From: Clostridiales bacterium Firm_11 | GTDB taxonomy: Bacteria; Bacillota; Clostridia; Christensenellales; Aristaeellaceae | Direction of reading: 5' to 3' | DNA length: 64,000 nucleotides | NCBI GenBank assembly: GCA_001604105.1 | Contig: LVAQ01000022.1 | Span: 60,343 to 124,342 of the forward strand | Shown: positions 43,001-51,102 of the stretch, in pieces | How positions within the stretch are numbered: position 1 is the first letter of the stretch | Layout of the letters: each line of letters starts with the position of its first letter | Made by a program: the position numbers and the translations under genes | The notes under the pieces: model-generated | What the model was told of the DNA's origin: nothing | Databases searched by the model: none | The model's input: only the letters and a program-made list of their open reading frames with translations

Positions 43001-44706
43001 TCCACCGCCTGCGTAAGCGTGCCGCGCACCTCCTGCGGCAGGGGTGGCAGCATATGCCCCGCTTCGCTGATGTATACATCCCGCGTGAGGTCATATTCGT
43101 AATAGTTCATGCCATCGGCGGGCATTTCGGCATAGCTCTGCTTCCATTTTTGGAAGGCAAGCTCCCGTTCGCGCTGCTCGGTGATATCATAGCAGGAGAT
43201 GACTGCCTGCAAAGGCTTGCCGTCTTCATCGAAGATGGTGGTATAATCCGCGTGGTACCAGTTGAAATCACCGTTTTGGTTACGCAGGCTGGCGGTGACG
43301 CTGCCGCATTTGTTGCCCCGCTGGATGGCGCTGAAAAAGGCGCCGATATCCGCCAGGCTCTCTTCGGCCACCATCCCGGCGGCGACCAAAGACTGCGGCA
43401 CATTGGGGATGAGCCTTCTATTGCCAAACAGCGGGGAGGGCTGATCCCCCTGCAGCAATACGTGCTCGCGAACATCATAGCGCAATACGTATTTATCGCT
43501 GTGCTGCACGGCGATGCGGTATTCTTCCTCCCGGATGCGCAGCGCCTCAAGGCGGCTGGCTTGCAACTCAATATCCACATTGGCGCGCAGCACATACAGG
43601 GTCAGGCGCATCAGGAACAACAGCGTGCTGACCCGGAAGAACACAAAGATATCCTCCATGGGCAAAAGGTAATACAGAACGGCGGTGATAAGCCCCGTAG
43701 TTGCGATGATCGCGATGCCCGCGCCGAAGTTTTGCGCGTGCAGGGTTTGCGGTTTGTGCCGGAGCATGACGGCTATCAACGCCATACACAATGCCCCGCA
43801 AACGCCTGTGTATACAAATACCGACGTCCACAGCAGCGCGTTGCCCATAAGCCAGGCGATGAAATGCGCCGCCAGCAGCACACCGATGATGCCCGTAGCC
43901 AGATTACTGATCAGGCGGTACCGCCTGCCCAGCATGCGGCAGAACAGCAGGAAGGGAAAGGGCATGAGCATACAGCTTGCGAGGTTGATGAACAAAAAGG
44001 TCTTGTTGCCCAGATAATTGACGCCGCTGATATCCGTATCGGTAAAAAACCAGATCCCGCACAGGAGCACGAAAAGCAGCAGGTTACGGTACTCGCTTTG
44101 CAGCCGCTGCTTGTGGAGGCGCGCCTCCAGCGCGGCAAAGGCAAACAGCGCCACCGCAAACAGGCTGATGAGCAGGCTTTGGATGAGTGATGGGAGGGCG
44201 TTGCGCGTCAGTTCCAGCTGGATGCGTGCCTGCGTACCCAGGTGCACATGGTAGATCTCGATAAAGGGCTTGTTGCCGGTGCCGCTGAAGGCAAGGCGGA
44301 GCGTGCCGCCCGCCATGTCCGGCGTGAGCGGGATGGCCGACCAGGGCAAATCACACCGGTAGAGGGAGTCACCCTGCGCGGCGATGTTGATGATGGACAA
44401 AGGCGCCCCATCCATGGAGGCGCTTACAATCTGGTAATTGGTTTTTATGTATACGTACGCGTTTGTGTGTACGCGATCAGGCAGCTGCTTGGTCAGCGCG
44501 GTTTCGCCTGCCGCAAGCCGCAGGGGCAAATCCAACTCACGGGTAAAAATGCCGGCGGCCTCAGCGCGCCAGCCCGTATTCCATTGTGTGCTTTCCCTCT
44601 GCGCGGTGCTACCAAGGGGTGTGGAATGATCCGCCACGGCAAGCCAGATGAGTGTCAGCAGGATTGCGGTGGCAACCAGGGGGATCGACCATTGTTTTAG
44701 TTTCAT
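39997..44706 (-). CDS. Giant membrane GGDEF-REC-GGDEF-EAL signalling protein
   Basis: About 1569 residues. Order: N-terminal helix (5-25), an outer beta-rich domain (to about 165), a seven-helix membrane region (about 170-400, 7TMR-DISM-like), PAS-type regions (to about 640), a GGDEF domain with intact GGDEY near 735, a receiver with Asp near 900 (LLDLIMPDMDG), a second GGDEF with the motif decayed to DADNF near 1079, an EAL domain with AEALVRW near 1202, DDFGSAYSS and EGVET near 1383, and a PAS-like tail. It could both make and break c-di-GMP. The start is uncertain: ATG 44781 is almost at the transcript start of the promoter; TTG 44742 has GGAAGGAG upstream; ATG 44706 gives the cleanest N-terminal helix. 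Co-translated with the kinase. Confidence 0.9.
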   Translation of the reverse strand: MKLKQWSIPLVATAILLTLIWLAVADHSTPLGSTAQRESTQWNTGWRAEAAGIFTRELDLPLRLAAGETALTKQLPDRVHTNAYVYIKTNYQIVSASMDGAPLSIINIAAQGDSLYRCDLPWSAIPLTPDMAGGTLRLAFSGTGNKPFIEIYHVHLGTQARIQLELTRNALPSLIQSLLISLFAVALFAFAALEARLHKQRLQSEYRNLLLFVLLCGIWFFTDTDISGVNYLGNKTFLFINLASCMLMPFPFLLFCRMLGRRYRLISNLATGIIGVLLAAHFIAWLMGNALLWTSVFVYTGVCGALCMALIAVMLRHKPQTLHAQNFGAGIAIIATTGLITAVLYYLLPMEDIFVFFRVSTLLFLMRLTLYVLRANVDIELQASRLEALRIREEEYRIAVQHSDKYVLRYDVREHVLLQGDQPSPLFGNRRLIPNVPQSLVAAGMVAEESLADIGAFFSAIQRGNKCGSVTASLRNQNGDFNWYHADYTTIFDEDGKPLQAVISCYDITEQRERELAFQKWKQSYAEMPADGMNYYEYDLTRDVYISEAGHMLPPLPQEVRGTLTQAVDHLALYHVLYADDSIFRTFFDRKRLLEIYEHGLRSDRTEFRRADAQGQPFWTLASVQLIADPFSRSVRCFLLLKDIDEQKRNELLVRARSLTDPLTGLLNRIAFEEQLMELVTQHEPDNIHALLIIDVDGFKRVNDTYGHHFGDRVLIDIAGSLRAMMRSDDLIGRIGGDEYMVCLKNVREGSGFLERRSAFICQALSKQFGNDVAISGSIGLSLYPKDGRTFDELYLKADKALYYAKHHGKNRFVFYHDELVKGDVNSPSAQSVLAVPLDAETVLNTQQIPQRTLLIVDDVAMNREMLAELFKDEYHLLLAEGGHQCLDLLLRSETAISAVLLDLIMPDMDGLTVLERLQSDAYLSSIPVIVTSAADEMEYSLKAIELGATDFVSKPIDAHLVKLRVKNAVHKREMEELRAQNRFLLLQKSDESRHQDELRYLAEHDSLTNLNNKTTFYRKTRLMLDKYPDTQFVMVAFDIEKFRVINDIFGHAEGDRLLQYIAQRMQTLYVGPSTFARIDADNFALCTPYDRTALRERLADNEAELKAYDLPFDIVLVYGLYIIDDLSLAVNIMHDRAEMAKRTVKGNYVKRYAYYDDALRLELLSELDIVNNMNSALLQQQFEVYLQPKCTVATGEIVGAEALVRWNHPTRGLLAPGMFVPIFEKNGFIMKLDAWVWEEVCKLLRKWMDQNNGEPFIPVSMNVSRVNIYNPALVSTLLNLAERYGVPHRMMELEITESAYTESARQLADMVTDLRTRGFIVEMDDFGSAYSSLNMLKEIAVDSLKLDMRFLFGNDPDGRGGTILSSVVRMARYLSLPIVAEGVETAEQARFLHTIGCAVGQGYYFYRPMPIPAFEKLLATHPLMPLTEVQDLYPEAAMRRVWSIDGDFSLMLATIPCAASLCEMSGDKIEILRINDEYLALTQDSIERVYTAGTDVRSLATPADYQHLHGLFRQALEQRRTAEGVYNRLRGDGTRQRLHVKVNYLSGDDARALFFITYTAAPEEGATP

Positions 44707-44792
44707 ACGGCTGCTGTATACAGCCGCCGCCTGCCGGGGCAAGCGGGGCTGTGACTCCTTCCGTACAGAAGCTGGACGCATATGCTATGGTC

Positions 44793-44821
44793 ATTATAAC
44801 AGAACGATCTGCGCTAGGCAA
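44793..44821 (-). promoter_or_regulatory. Promoter of the GGDEF/EAL-kinase operon
   Basis: Minus-strand TTGCCT (44816-44821), 17-base spacer, perfect TATAAT (44793-44798). Confidence 0.8.
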
Positions 44822-45149
44822 GGCAGGCAAGGTATTTTATGCGTTGTAGGGGCTTGGCACCTGCGCGGCAGGGCGGGCGCCTGCCACGCAGTATCGTAGC
44901 GCTGGCGGCGTTGGACTGTGTGTGCGCAAGGGAGCGCTGCCAAGCGCCGCGATGGGGGCACCTGCGCGGGGACACGCAAAGCGTGTGCAAGCGGATACGG
45001 GCTTTGCAGCCTGCCGCCGCCAGAGAGCAGAGAGCGATGAAAACGCGACGCATGCATAAACATACATGCCCCGTACATACGCTGCCTTCCGCTCCGGCAC
45101 GGGCAGGCAAGCCCGTACTCTGCCGCGCACAGACAGACGCGGCGCAGGG
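44822..45149. other. Gene-free GC-rich stretch
   Basis: Open frames exist on both strands but none has a ribosome site with a protein-like sequence; only short palindromes such as GGCGCCTGCC are seen. It precedes the 121-bp array. Confidence 0.5.
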
Positions 45150-45605
45150 CGCGATGAAACAGCGGCGCTTCTATGGCGCGTTATCGTTGGGTGCTTGCAA
45201 AGCGCTGCATTGTAAGATGATGCTAATGGTAAACAACAAATGCCATAAGAGGGATAAACTAGCCGAATTGCATAAAAGAATACGCTGCGCTTGCGTGGCG
45301 TATTATTGTTTGAGATTGCAAGGCGCTGTACAATAGATGATGCTAATGGTAAACAAATAATACAAATAATGGAAAATCGAATCGCATGATACGATAGAAT
45401 GCCATGTGCATGCGTGCCACGTTATCGTTGCGAGTTTACAACACGTTGTATCATGCGATGATGCTTTTGGTAGCAATAAATTCCATAAGAGGGAAAGAAT
45501 AGCCGAATTCCATAACAGAATACGCTGCGCATACGTGGCGCATTATTGTTGCGGGCTTACAAAGCGCTTCATTGCGCGATGATGCTAATGGTTACCATCG
45601 ATTTA
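45150..45605 (+). repeat. 121-bp tandem array (about 3.7 copies)
   Basis: GATGATGCTAATGGTA-like sequence recurs at 45216, 45336, 45457 and 45578 (periods 120-121), each preceded by TTATTGTT..GC..ACAA.GCG.T and followed in two units by CCATAAGAGGGA.A.ACTAGCCGAAT. The array is much richer in AT than its surroundings. It ends 80 bases before the FBPase stop codon. Confidence 0.88.
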
Positions 45606-45684
45606 CCATGAAAACAACCCTATGGAAATCGTACTTTGGTTGCGCCTTCATTTCGCCTGCCATGCTACGGGCGAGCGCGGTGCA

Positions 45685-47577
45685 TCATGTCTTTTTGGGC
45701 GGCGTCCAGCCGGAGCGGTAGAGCGCGAGCAACTCTTCCAGCACATCGATGCGGCGGCGCAGCTTGCGGCCGTTATCCGTATCGCCGACCATCATCCGCT
45801 TGGGATAGGGCAAAACCGCCCGCAGATCGGAATGGATATCGTCATTATCATCCAAGGCGGCGGCAACGGAGGGGAAAGGCTGGTGGGCGACAATGCGCAT
45901 GCCGTGGGAATTGCTGATGAGGGTATAGCCTGCGATGCCGGTTTTCTTTTGCATGGGGCGGCAAAACCCGCCATCGATGATGATGGCGCGGCCGCCGGCC
46001 TTGACGGGGCTTTCTCCATTGGCGGCCAGCACGGGCATGTGCCCGTTGATGATGTGCCCTTGCGTTTCGCTCAGGCCAAACGCGCGTAGCACCTTTGCGC
46101 AGCCGGTTTGCGTTTCACAATGCCGGTAGTAGGGATCGGGCTTCTCCGGCCAGCCGTGCGCATCCTTTAAGAACAGGCGCTCAAAGGCGCGCAATTGGCG
46201 GCCGCATATGGGCGAGTGTTCGCCGGTGGCCAAGTACCACATAAAATCCACCGCAAAGGGTTCCTGCTGAAAAAAGGCTTTGCGCGCCAGACTTTCATGG
46301 TGATCCATCATGGCGCGGCCCGCGTAGGATTCTCCCTCGAAAACCACTGCTGCCAGCGCCCCATCCGGGGTCATGGGCACGCAGCCGTGGCACAGCAGGT
46401 TGCCGTTTTCCACGCGGTACAGGTTCCCGTTTTGGTATAGGAAGGCGATATGCTGCCGGAGCCGCTCGCTTTGCATAAAAGCGGCGCGAAACCCAGCCAG
46501 CAGGGCATCTTCCTCCGCGGTGAGCGCGTAGGCGTCTTGGGGGGTTACGGTAGGCAGGGGAAGCGGATGCACGGTGTAGGCTTCCCCTTGCAGGATGACG
46601 GTCGCCTGCCCGCCTGCCACCCGATGCAAAAGCCTGCGGTTTTCCATGCCAAAGGACGGGTGGCGCGCCGCCAGCTGCCCTTCCAGCTTGAAAAGCAGCA
46701 CCGCCATGGCGTGGGACTGCGCCGCTTCCAGCGGGAGCATGGGGTAATGGCGCTGCGCGAAAAGGCTTAGCGCGCGCAGGCTGATGCCGTAGCCTTTCTC
46801 CAGAATTTCCATGTTGCCGTAGGCAAGGCAGCCGCGCACCACAGCGGCGATGCAGGCATCGTTGCCGCAGGCCGCGCCCATCCAAAGCACATCATGGTTG
46901 CCCCATACCACATCCACCGCGTGGTGCGCAATCAGCAGATCCATAATGCTATCGGCACGGGGGCCGCGGTCAAAGATATCGCCTACGATGTGCAGGCGGT
47001 CTACCGCCAGGCGCTTGGTGAGCGCGCACAGGGAACGGATGAACTCATCCCCGCCGCCGATTTGGATCAGCGTATCCAGGATTTTCTGGTGGTATGTCCA
47101 TTGGTTGTTATCCTCATCGGGCTGGGCGTGCAACAGCTCATCCAGAATATAGGCGTAGGCGGGGGGCATGGCCTTGCGCACTTTGGAGCGGGTGTATTTG
47201 GAGGAAAGGTGGCGGTTGAGGCGTATCAACTGGTGTACGCGTCGCGCGTACCAATCATCCGGGATTGCGGCGCGGCTGTGCATGCGCTTGAGTTTTTCTT
47301 CGGGGTAATAGATTAAGGTCAGCAGATCGTTCATCTCCGCGCGGTTGATTTCCTGCCCCAAAAGGGTTTGCGCTTTCTCCCGGATGACGCCGGAGCAGTT
47401 GTTGAGGATATGCAAAAAGGCTTCATACTCGCCGTGCACATCGCTGATGAAATGCTCCGTGCCCTTGGGCAGGTTGAGGATGGCGCGCAGGTTGATGATC
47501 TCGGTGCACAATGCCTGTACGGTGGGGTATTGCTCGGCAAGCAGCGATAGGTACTCAAAACGCTCGTCCTGTTGCAT
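45685..47577 (-). CDS. fbp: Fructose-1,6-bisphosphatase, class III
   Basis: Firmicutes-type FBPase, the gluconeogenic phosphatase that converts fructose-1,6-bisphosphate to fructose-6-phosphate. The 630-residue length is typical of class III (about 640-670). Metallophosphatase motifs are visible: HFISDVHGEYEAF near residue 44, VGDIFDRGPRAD near 197, and VWGNHDVLW near 222, with MPVLAANGESPVKAGG toward the C-terminus. I start at ATG 47577, seven bases after AAAGGAG; the open frame extends 12 codons upstream without a ribosome site. Unlinked to other sugar genes here. Confidence 0.96.
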   Translation of the reverse strand: MQQDERFEYLSLLAEQYPTVQALCTEIINLRAILNLPKGTEHFISDVHGEYEAFLHILNNCSGVIREKAQTLLGQEINRAEMNDLLTLIYYPEEKLKRMHSRAAIPDDWYARRVHQLIRLNRHLSSKYTRSKVRKAMPPAYAYILDELLHAQPDEDNNQWTYHQKILDTLIQIGGGDEFIRSLCALTKRLAVDRLHIVGDIFDRGPRADSIMDLLIAHHAVDVVWGNHDVLWMGAACGNDACIAAVVRGCLAYGNMEILEKGYGISLRALSLFAQRHYPMLPLEAAQSHAMAVLLFKLEGQLAARHPSFGMENRRLLHRVAGGQATVILQGEAYTVHPLPLPTVTPQDAYALTAEEDALLAGFRAAFMQSERLRQHIAFLYQNGNLYRVENGNLLCHGCVPMTPDGALAAVVFEGESYAGRAMMDHHESLARKAFFQQEPFAVDFMWYLATGEHSPICGRQLRAFERLFLKDAHGWPEKPDPYYRHCETQTGCAKVLRAFGLSETQGHIINGHMPVLAANGESPVKAGGRAIIIDGGFCRPMQKKTGIAGYTLISNSHGMRIVAHQPFPSVAAALDDNDDIHSDLRAVLPYPKRMMVGDTDNGRKLRRRIDVLEELLALYRSGWTPPKKT

Positions 47578-48046
47578 GGCAACTCCTTTTTTCCACACCA
47601 AAACACACGCCAAAGGCGCGCTTGCGCGTGGATCGGGTTTTTACGGCAGGGCTATCATGGCACAAATCCTGTGAAAAAGCAATACAAGTGAGCGAAAATT
47701 TTCGTAAGTTGTTTGGTGGCGCGTGCCGGAACCGAGGCGTGGCCTCACATAAACGGAGCAGGCAGCACGCGCGGCAAGCATGGGGCGATGGGCGCACGGG
47801 CTTACGCGCGCGGCGTAGGGCATCCAGCGGCTCGCGCCGCCGGAAGGCGCCCGGTCATGCCCCTTGCGGGGGGCGAATCCATTGAAAAATTGTGTAAAGC
47901 TGGTTTCATCCATCCGGTTTGTGATATACTAAATAGGACTGATTAACGATCCGTCCGCCTGTAACCTCAAGGCAGGCAGGCTTGCGCCCAGCGTCCCTTT
48001 GGATGCGCGGCGGCGGGATGGACGCATGCATGAAGGAGGAAAAACA
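47578..48046. other. Gap between divergent fbp and rubrerythrin genes
   Basis: No gene is supported. A TATACT at about 47925-47930 may be the -10 element of the rubrerythrin promoter; its -35 is weak. The region 47710-47880 is GC-rich with several short inverted repeats, and I recognised no structured RNA in it. Confidence 0.4.
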
Positions 48047-48589
48047 ATGAAAGAGCTCAAAGGCACCAAGACGGAAGCAAACCTGCAAACCGCGTTTGCC
48101 GGAGAAAGCATGGCGCGCAATAAGTACACCTACTATGCTTCCAAGGCGCGCAAGGATGGTTTTGTCCAAATCGCCAATTTATTTGAAGAAACCGCCAACA
48201 ATGAAAGAGAACACGCCAAAATTTGGTTCAAACTGCTGCACGGCGGCGAAGTGCCCGGCACGCAGGAAAACCTGCTGGACGCCGCCCAGGGCGAAAATTA
48301 CGAGTGGACCGATATGTACGCCCGTATGGCGGAAGAAGCCAAGGCAGAAGGGTTTGACACCATTGCCGAGCTTTTTAGCCGGGTGGCCAAAATCGAAAAA
48401 TCCCATGAGGAGCGCTACCGCCAGCTGCTGGGCAACATCAAAGATGAGCTGGTGTTCAGCCGTGACGGCGATATGGTTTGGATTTGCTCCAACTGCGGGC
48501 ATGTTGTGGTAGGCAAAAAGGCGCCGGAGCTGTGCCCCGTGTGCAAGCACCCCAAGGCGTACTTTGAAATCAAGGCCGATAACTATTGA
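48047..48589 (+). CDS. Rubrerythrin
   Basis: A 180-residue rubrerythrin: ferritin-like diiron domain followed by a C-terminal rubredoxin domain. Diiron ligands are in [22 protein letters not shown] and [12 protein letters not shown]; the rubredoxin iron site is CSNCGHVV and CPVCKHP, two CxxC pairs near residues 145-165. It reduces hydrogen peroxide in anaerobes using electrons from NADH via rubredoxin-type partners. The start ATG follows GAAGGAGG at seven bases; an earlier in-frame ATG lacks this. It is a single-gene unit with its own strong terminator. Confidence 0.97.
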   Translation: MKELKGTKTEANLQTAFAGESMARNKYTYYASKARKDGFVQIANLFEETANNEREHAKIWFKLLHGGEVPGTQENLLDAAQGENYEWTDMYARMAEEAKAEGFDTIAELFSRVAKIEKSHEERYRQLLGNIKDELVFSRDGDMVWICSNCGHVVVGKKAPELCPVCKHPKAYFEIKADNY

Positions 48590-48614
48590 CATCCCCCCTA
48601 TGATACCGCAAAAT

Positions 48615-48649
48615 AAAGGGACGGCTCGCTGCAAACGAGCCGTCCCTTT
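48615..48649 (+). terminator. Intrinsic terminator after rubrerythrin
   Basis: A perfect 14-base-pair stem AAAGGGACGGCTCG/CGAGCCGTCCCTTT with a seven-base loop, 25 bases past the stop; T-rich ends on both strands. Confidence 0.9.
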
Positions 48650-48847
48650 ACCCATTCGTATGCCGGAATGCCTTCGTATGCCGGAGCGCCAGCCTGCGGC
48701 GCGTGCCGCGATTGCCGCGCAGGCATACGCTTTGCACCTGGCGGTTTGTTCCCGTGCCCGCGACGCGTCCAGCGGGCAGGGGCTATCTCCCCTGAGGGGA
48801 TATCCGTATAACGGATTGATCATGGAAAACGGCGGGAGGGAATGCCC

Positions 48848-50092
48848 ATGCGCGTGGCGCACATCAACGTTACCAGCGGCCTGAGCACAGGGCGCATTGC
48901 CGTGGATACCCTTGCCGTACTGCGCGAGCTGGGGCACACGGGGCTTTTGTGCTACTCGCGCGGCTACCCGCCGCAGGGTGTGCCTAGCTACCGCATTGGC
49001 AACCGCGCGGATATGCTGTTGCATGCGCTTGGCGCGCGCCTTTTGGATCGCGCGGGGTTTTTGAGCCGCGCCGCCACACGCCGCCTTACGCGCCAGCTTG
49101 CCCTGTACAAGCCCGATGTGGTGCACCTGCACAACCTGCACGGGTATTATGTGGACATCCGCACGCTGTGTAACTGGCTTGCCAAAGCGGGTGTGCCCGT
49201 GGTGTGGACGCTGCACGATTGCTGGGCTTATACCGGCCACTGCGCCTATTACACCATGAACCGCTGTGACCGCTGGCGCGAAGGCTGCGGCAAATGCCCG
49301 CACCTGAGCGCCTACCCCCAAAGCCTGTTTGTGGATCAAACCCGCCGTAACTGGCTGGAGAAACGCAAGGCCATTGCCGCCATGCCCAAGGTAACGCTGG
49401 TGACTCCCTCCCTGTGGCTGGGGGGCGAGGTAAAGCGTTCCTTCCTTGGCAAGCGCCCCCTGCGGGTGATTCCCAGCGGGGTGGATTTGGATGCCTTCCG
49501 CCCGGGCGATGAGCCGGAGCTTCTGCGGGATGTTATCAAGCGCTACGGCCTGCACGAGCTATCCGGCAAAAAGATGCTGCTCAGCGTGGCCAGCACGTGG
49601 GAGCCGCGCAAGGGGCTTGCCGATTTGATCGCCCTTTCCGCGCAGCTGCGGGAGGATATGATGATTGTTGTGCTTGGGCTTACGCCCGCGCAGTGCGGCA
49701 ACCTGCCCGCGACCATGCTGGGCATCCCGCGCACGCAAAGCCTGCGCGAACTGCGCGCGCTGTATACCGCGGCCGATGTTTGCCTGAGCCTGAGCCATGA
49801 AGAAACCCAGGGCATGACGCTGCTGGAAGCCCTGGCCTGCGGCACGCAGGTGATCTGCTATGCCGCTACCGCCCTGCCGGAGATTGTGACCCCCGCCGTT
49901 GGCGCCATCGTCCCCGAAGGGGACATTGCCGCCGCCGCCGCGGCGTGCGCGCGCCTGTGCGATGCGCCCAAATCCCCCAAAGCCTGCCGAAGCCGTGCCC
50001 AGGCATTTGAAAAGCGAGGGCAGTTTGCCATGTATGTGGGGCTGTATGAAGAGCTGACGGGCGCAGGCGATGGCCGCGTGCCTTCGCGGTGA
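48848..50092 (+). CDS. GT4-family glycosyltransferase
   Basis: A 414-residue GT-B fold enzyme. The N-terminal half has DVVHLHNLHGYYVDI near 98 and the cysteine-rich WTLHDCWAYTGHCAYY..C..W..GCGKCP near 120-150, a block typical of capsule or exopolysaccharide GT4 enzymes. The C-terminal half has VIPSGVDLDAF near 210, SVASTWEPRKGL, and the donor-binding LSLSHEETQGMTLLEALACGTQVI near 325. ATG 48848 is seven bases after GGGAGGG; an ATG two codons earlier is too close to that site. It stands alone, followed by a repeat array, so the polysaccharide it helps build is unknown. Confidence 0.9.
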   Translation: MRVAHINVTSGLSTGRIAVDTLAVLRELGHTGLLCYSRGYPPQGVPSYRIGNRADMLLHALGARLLDRAGFLSRAATRRLTRQLALYKPDVVHLHNLHGYYVDIRTLCNWLAKAGVPVVWTLHDCWAYTGHCAYYTMNRCDRWREGCGKCPHLSAYPQSLFVDQTRRNWLEKRKAIAAMPKVTLVTPSLWLGGEVKRSFLGKRPLRVIPSGVDLDAFRPGDEPELLRDVIKRYGLHELSGKKMLLSVASTWEPRKGLADLIALSAQLREDMMIVVLGLTPAQCGNLPATMLGIPRTQSLRELRALYTAADVCLSLSHEETQGMTLLEALACGTQVICYAATALPEIVTPAVGAIVPEGDIAAAAAACARLCDAPKSPKACRSRAQAFEKRGQFAMYVGLYEELTGAGDGRVPSR

Positions 50093-50139
50093 TGAATGCT
50101 TGATTTTATGTGGCATGCCGCTGTTCGATTATTGAAGGA

Positions 50140-50905
50140 CGGCGGGGTCAAATGCTTTGCTTCAATGGGCAAAGAAGTTCGACGCTACTTGAGAAAAGAG
50201 AATCGGCGTTATGCCGATGCGTTTACGTACAGCAAACACGCTTGCCTGTGCGGGTTTTTACCGCGCGTGGAGCTGTAACGCCCTTTGCTTGCAATGGGCA
50301 AAGAGGTTCGGCTATCAATGCGAAATAGAATCGGCACCATACCAAGGTAAATTGCGTGTCGCAAACACGCTTGCCTGTGCGGGTTTTTGAACGCGTGTAA
50401 CGCTGAAACGCCCTTTGCTTGCGATAGGTAATGAGGTTTGACGCTGCCTGTGAAAAGAGAATCGGCGTTATGCTGGTGCGTTTGCATACAGCAAACACGC
50501 TTGCCTGTGCGGGTTTTAACCGCGCGTGGAGTTGAAACGCCCTTTGTTTGCGATAGGTAATGAGGTTTGATGCTGCCTGTGAAAAGAGAATCGGCACCAT
50601 ACCAAGGTAAATTGCGTATCGCAAACACGCTTGCCTGTGCGGGTTTAACCGCGCGTGGAGCTGTAACGCCCTTCGCTTGCAATGGGCAATGAAGTTCGGC
50701 GAAATCTGTGAAAAGAGAATCGGCACCATACCAAGGTAAATTGCGTATCGCAAACACGCTTGCCTGTGCGGGTTTTAACCGCGCGTGGAGCTGTAACGCC
50801 CTTCGCTTGCGATAGTAAATGAGATTTGGCGCTATTTGAGAAAAGAGAATCTGCGTTGTGCTGGTGCGTTTACGCATAGCAAACACGCTTGCCTGTGCAT
50901 CGGCG
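50140..50905 (+). repeat. 130-bp mosaic tandem array (6 copies)
   Basis: GCAAACACGCTTGCCTGTGC recurs at 50232, 50361, 50491, 50621, 50750 and 50879 (periods 129-130). About 30 bases preceding it come in two quite different versions: a type beginning CGGCGTTATGC (copies 1, 3, 6) and a type beginning CGGCACCATACCAAGG (copies 2, 4, 5), in the order a-b-a-b-b-a. A second variable stretch switches between CAATGGGCAA and CGATAGGTAA forms. From 50906 to 51102 no gene is visible. Confidence 0.9.
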
Positions 50906-51102
50906 ATGTGCATAGGCTTTGCTTGGTCGGGGGCATAGGAGGTAGGTCTATACCAGCTTTCCATACCCAAGAAACCCGACGTTGATTGTGCTTTCATTTT
51001 GCGAAACCATGCCGCGGCATGGCTTGCGGCGCTTGCTGGCGTGCCCGCCGCGCAAAGCACACAATCCATGCCATGGCGTGGTTTCACGCACCGCTACACA
51101 TG

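Noticed and set aside
44839..45336. A 165-codon plus-strand frame
   Set aside because: It has no ribosome site, an odd Cys/Arg-rich composition, and runs into the 121-bp repeat array.
47710..47880. GC-rich stretch considered as 6S, SRP or RNase P RNA
   Set aside because: None of the conserved core sequences of these RNAs could be found.
50209..51087. A 292-codon open frame on the minus strand (and a second long frame) across the 130-bp array
   Set aside because: It consists of the repeat read through; two frames are open at once, periods of 129 and 130 shift the frame between units, and no ribosome site or known domain is present.
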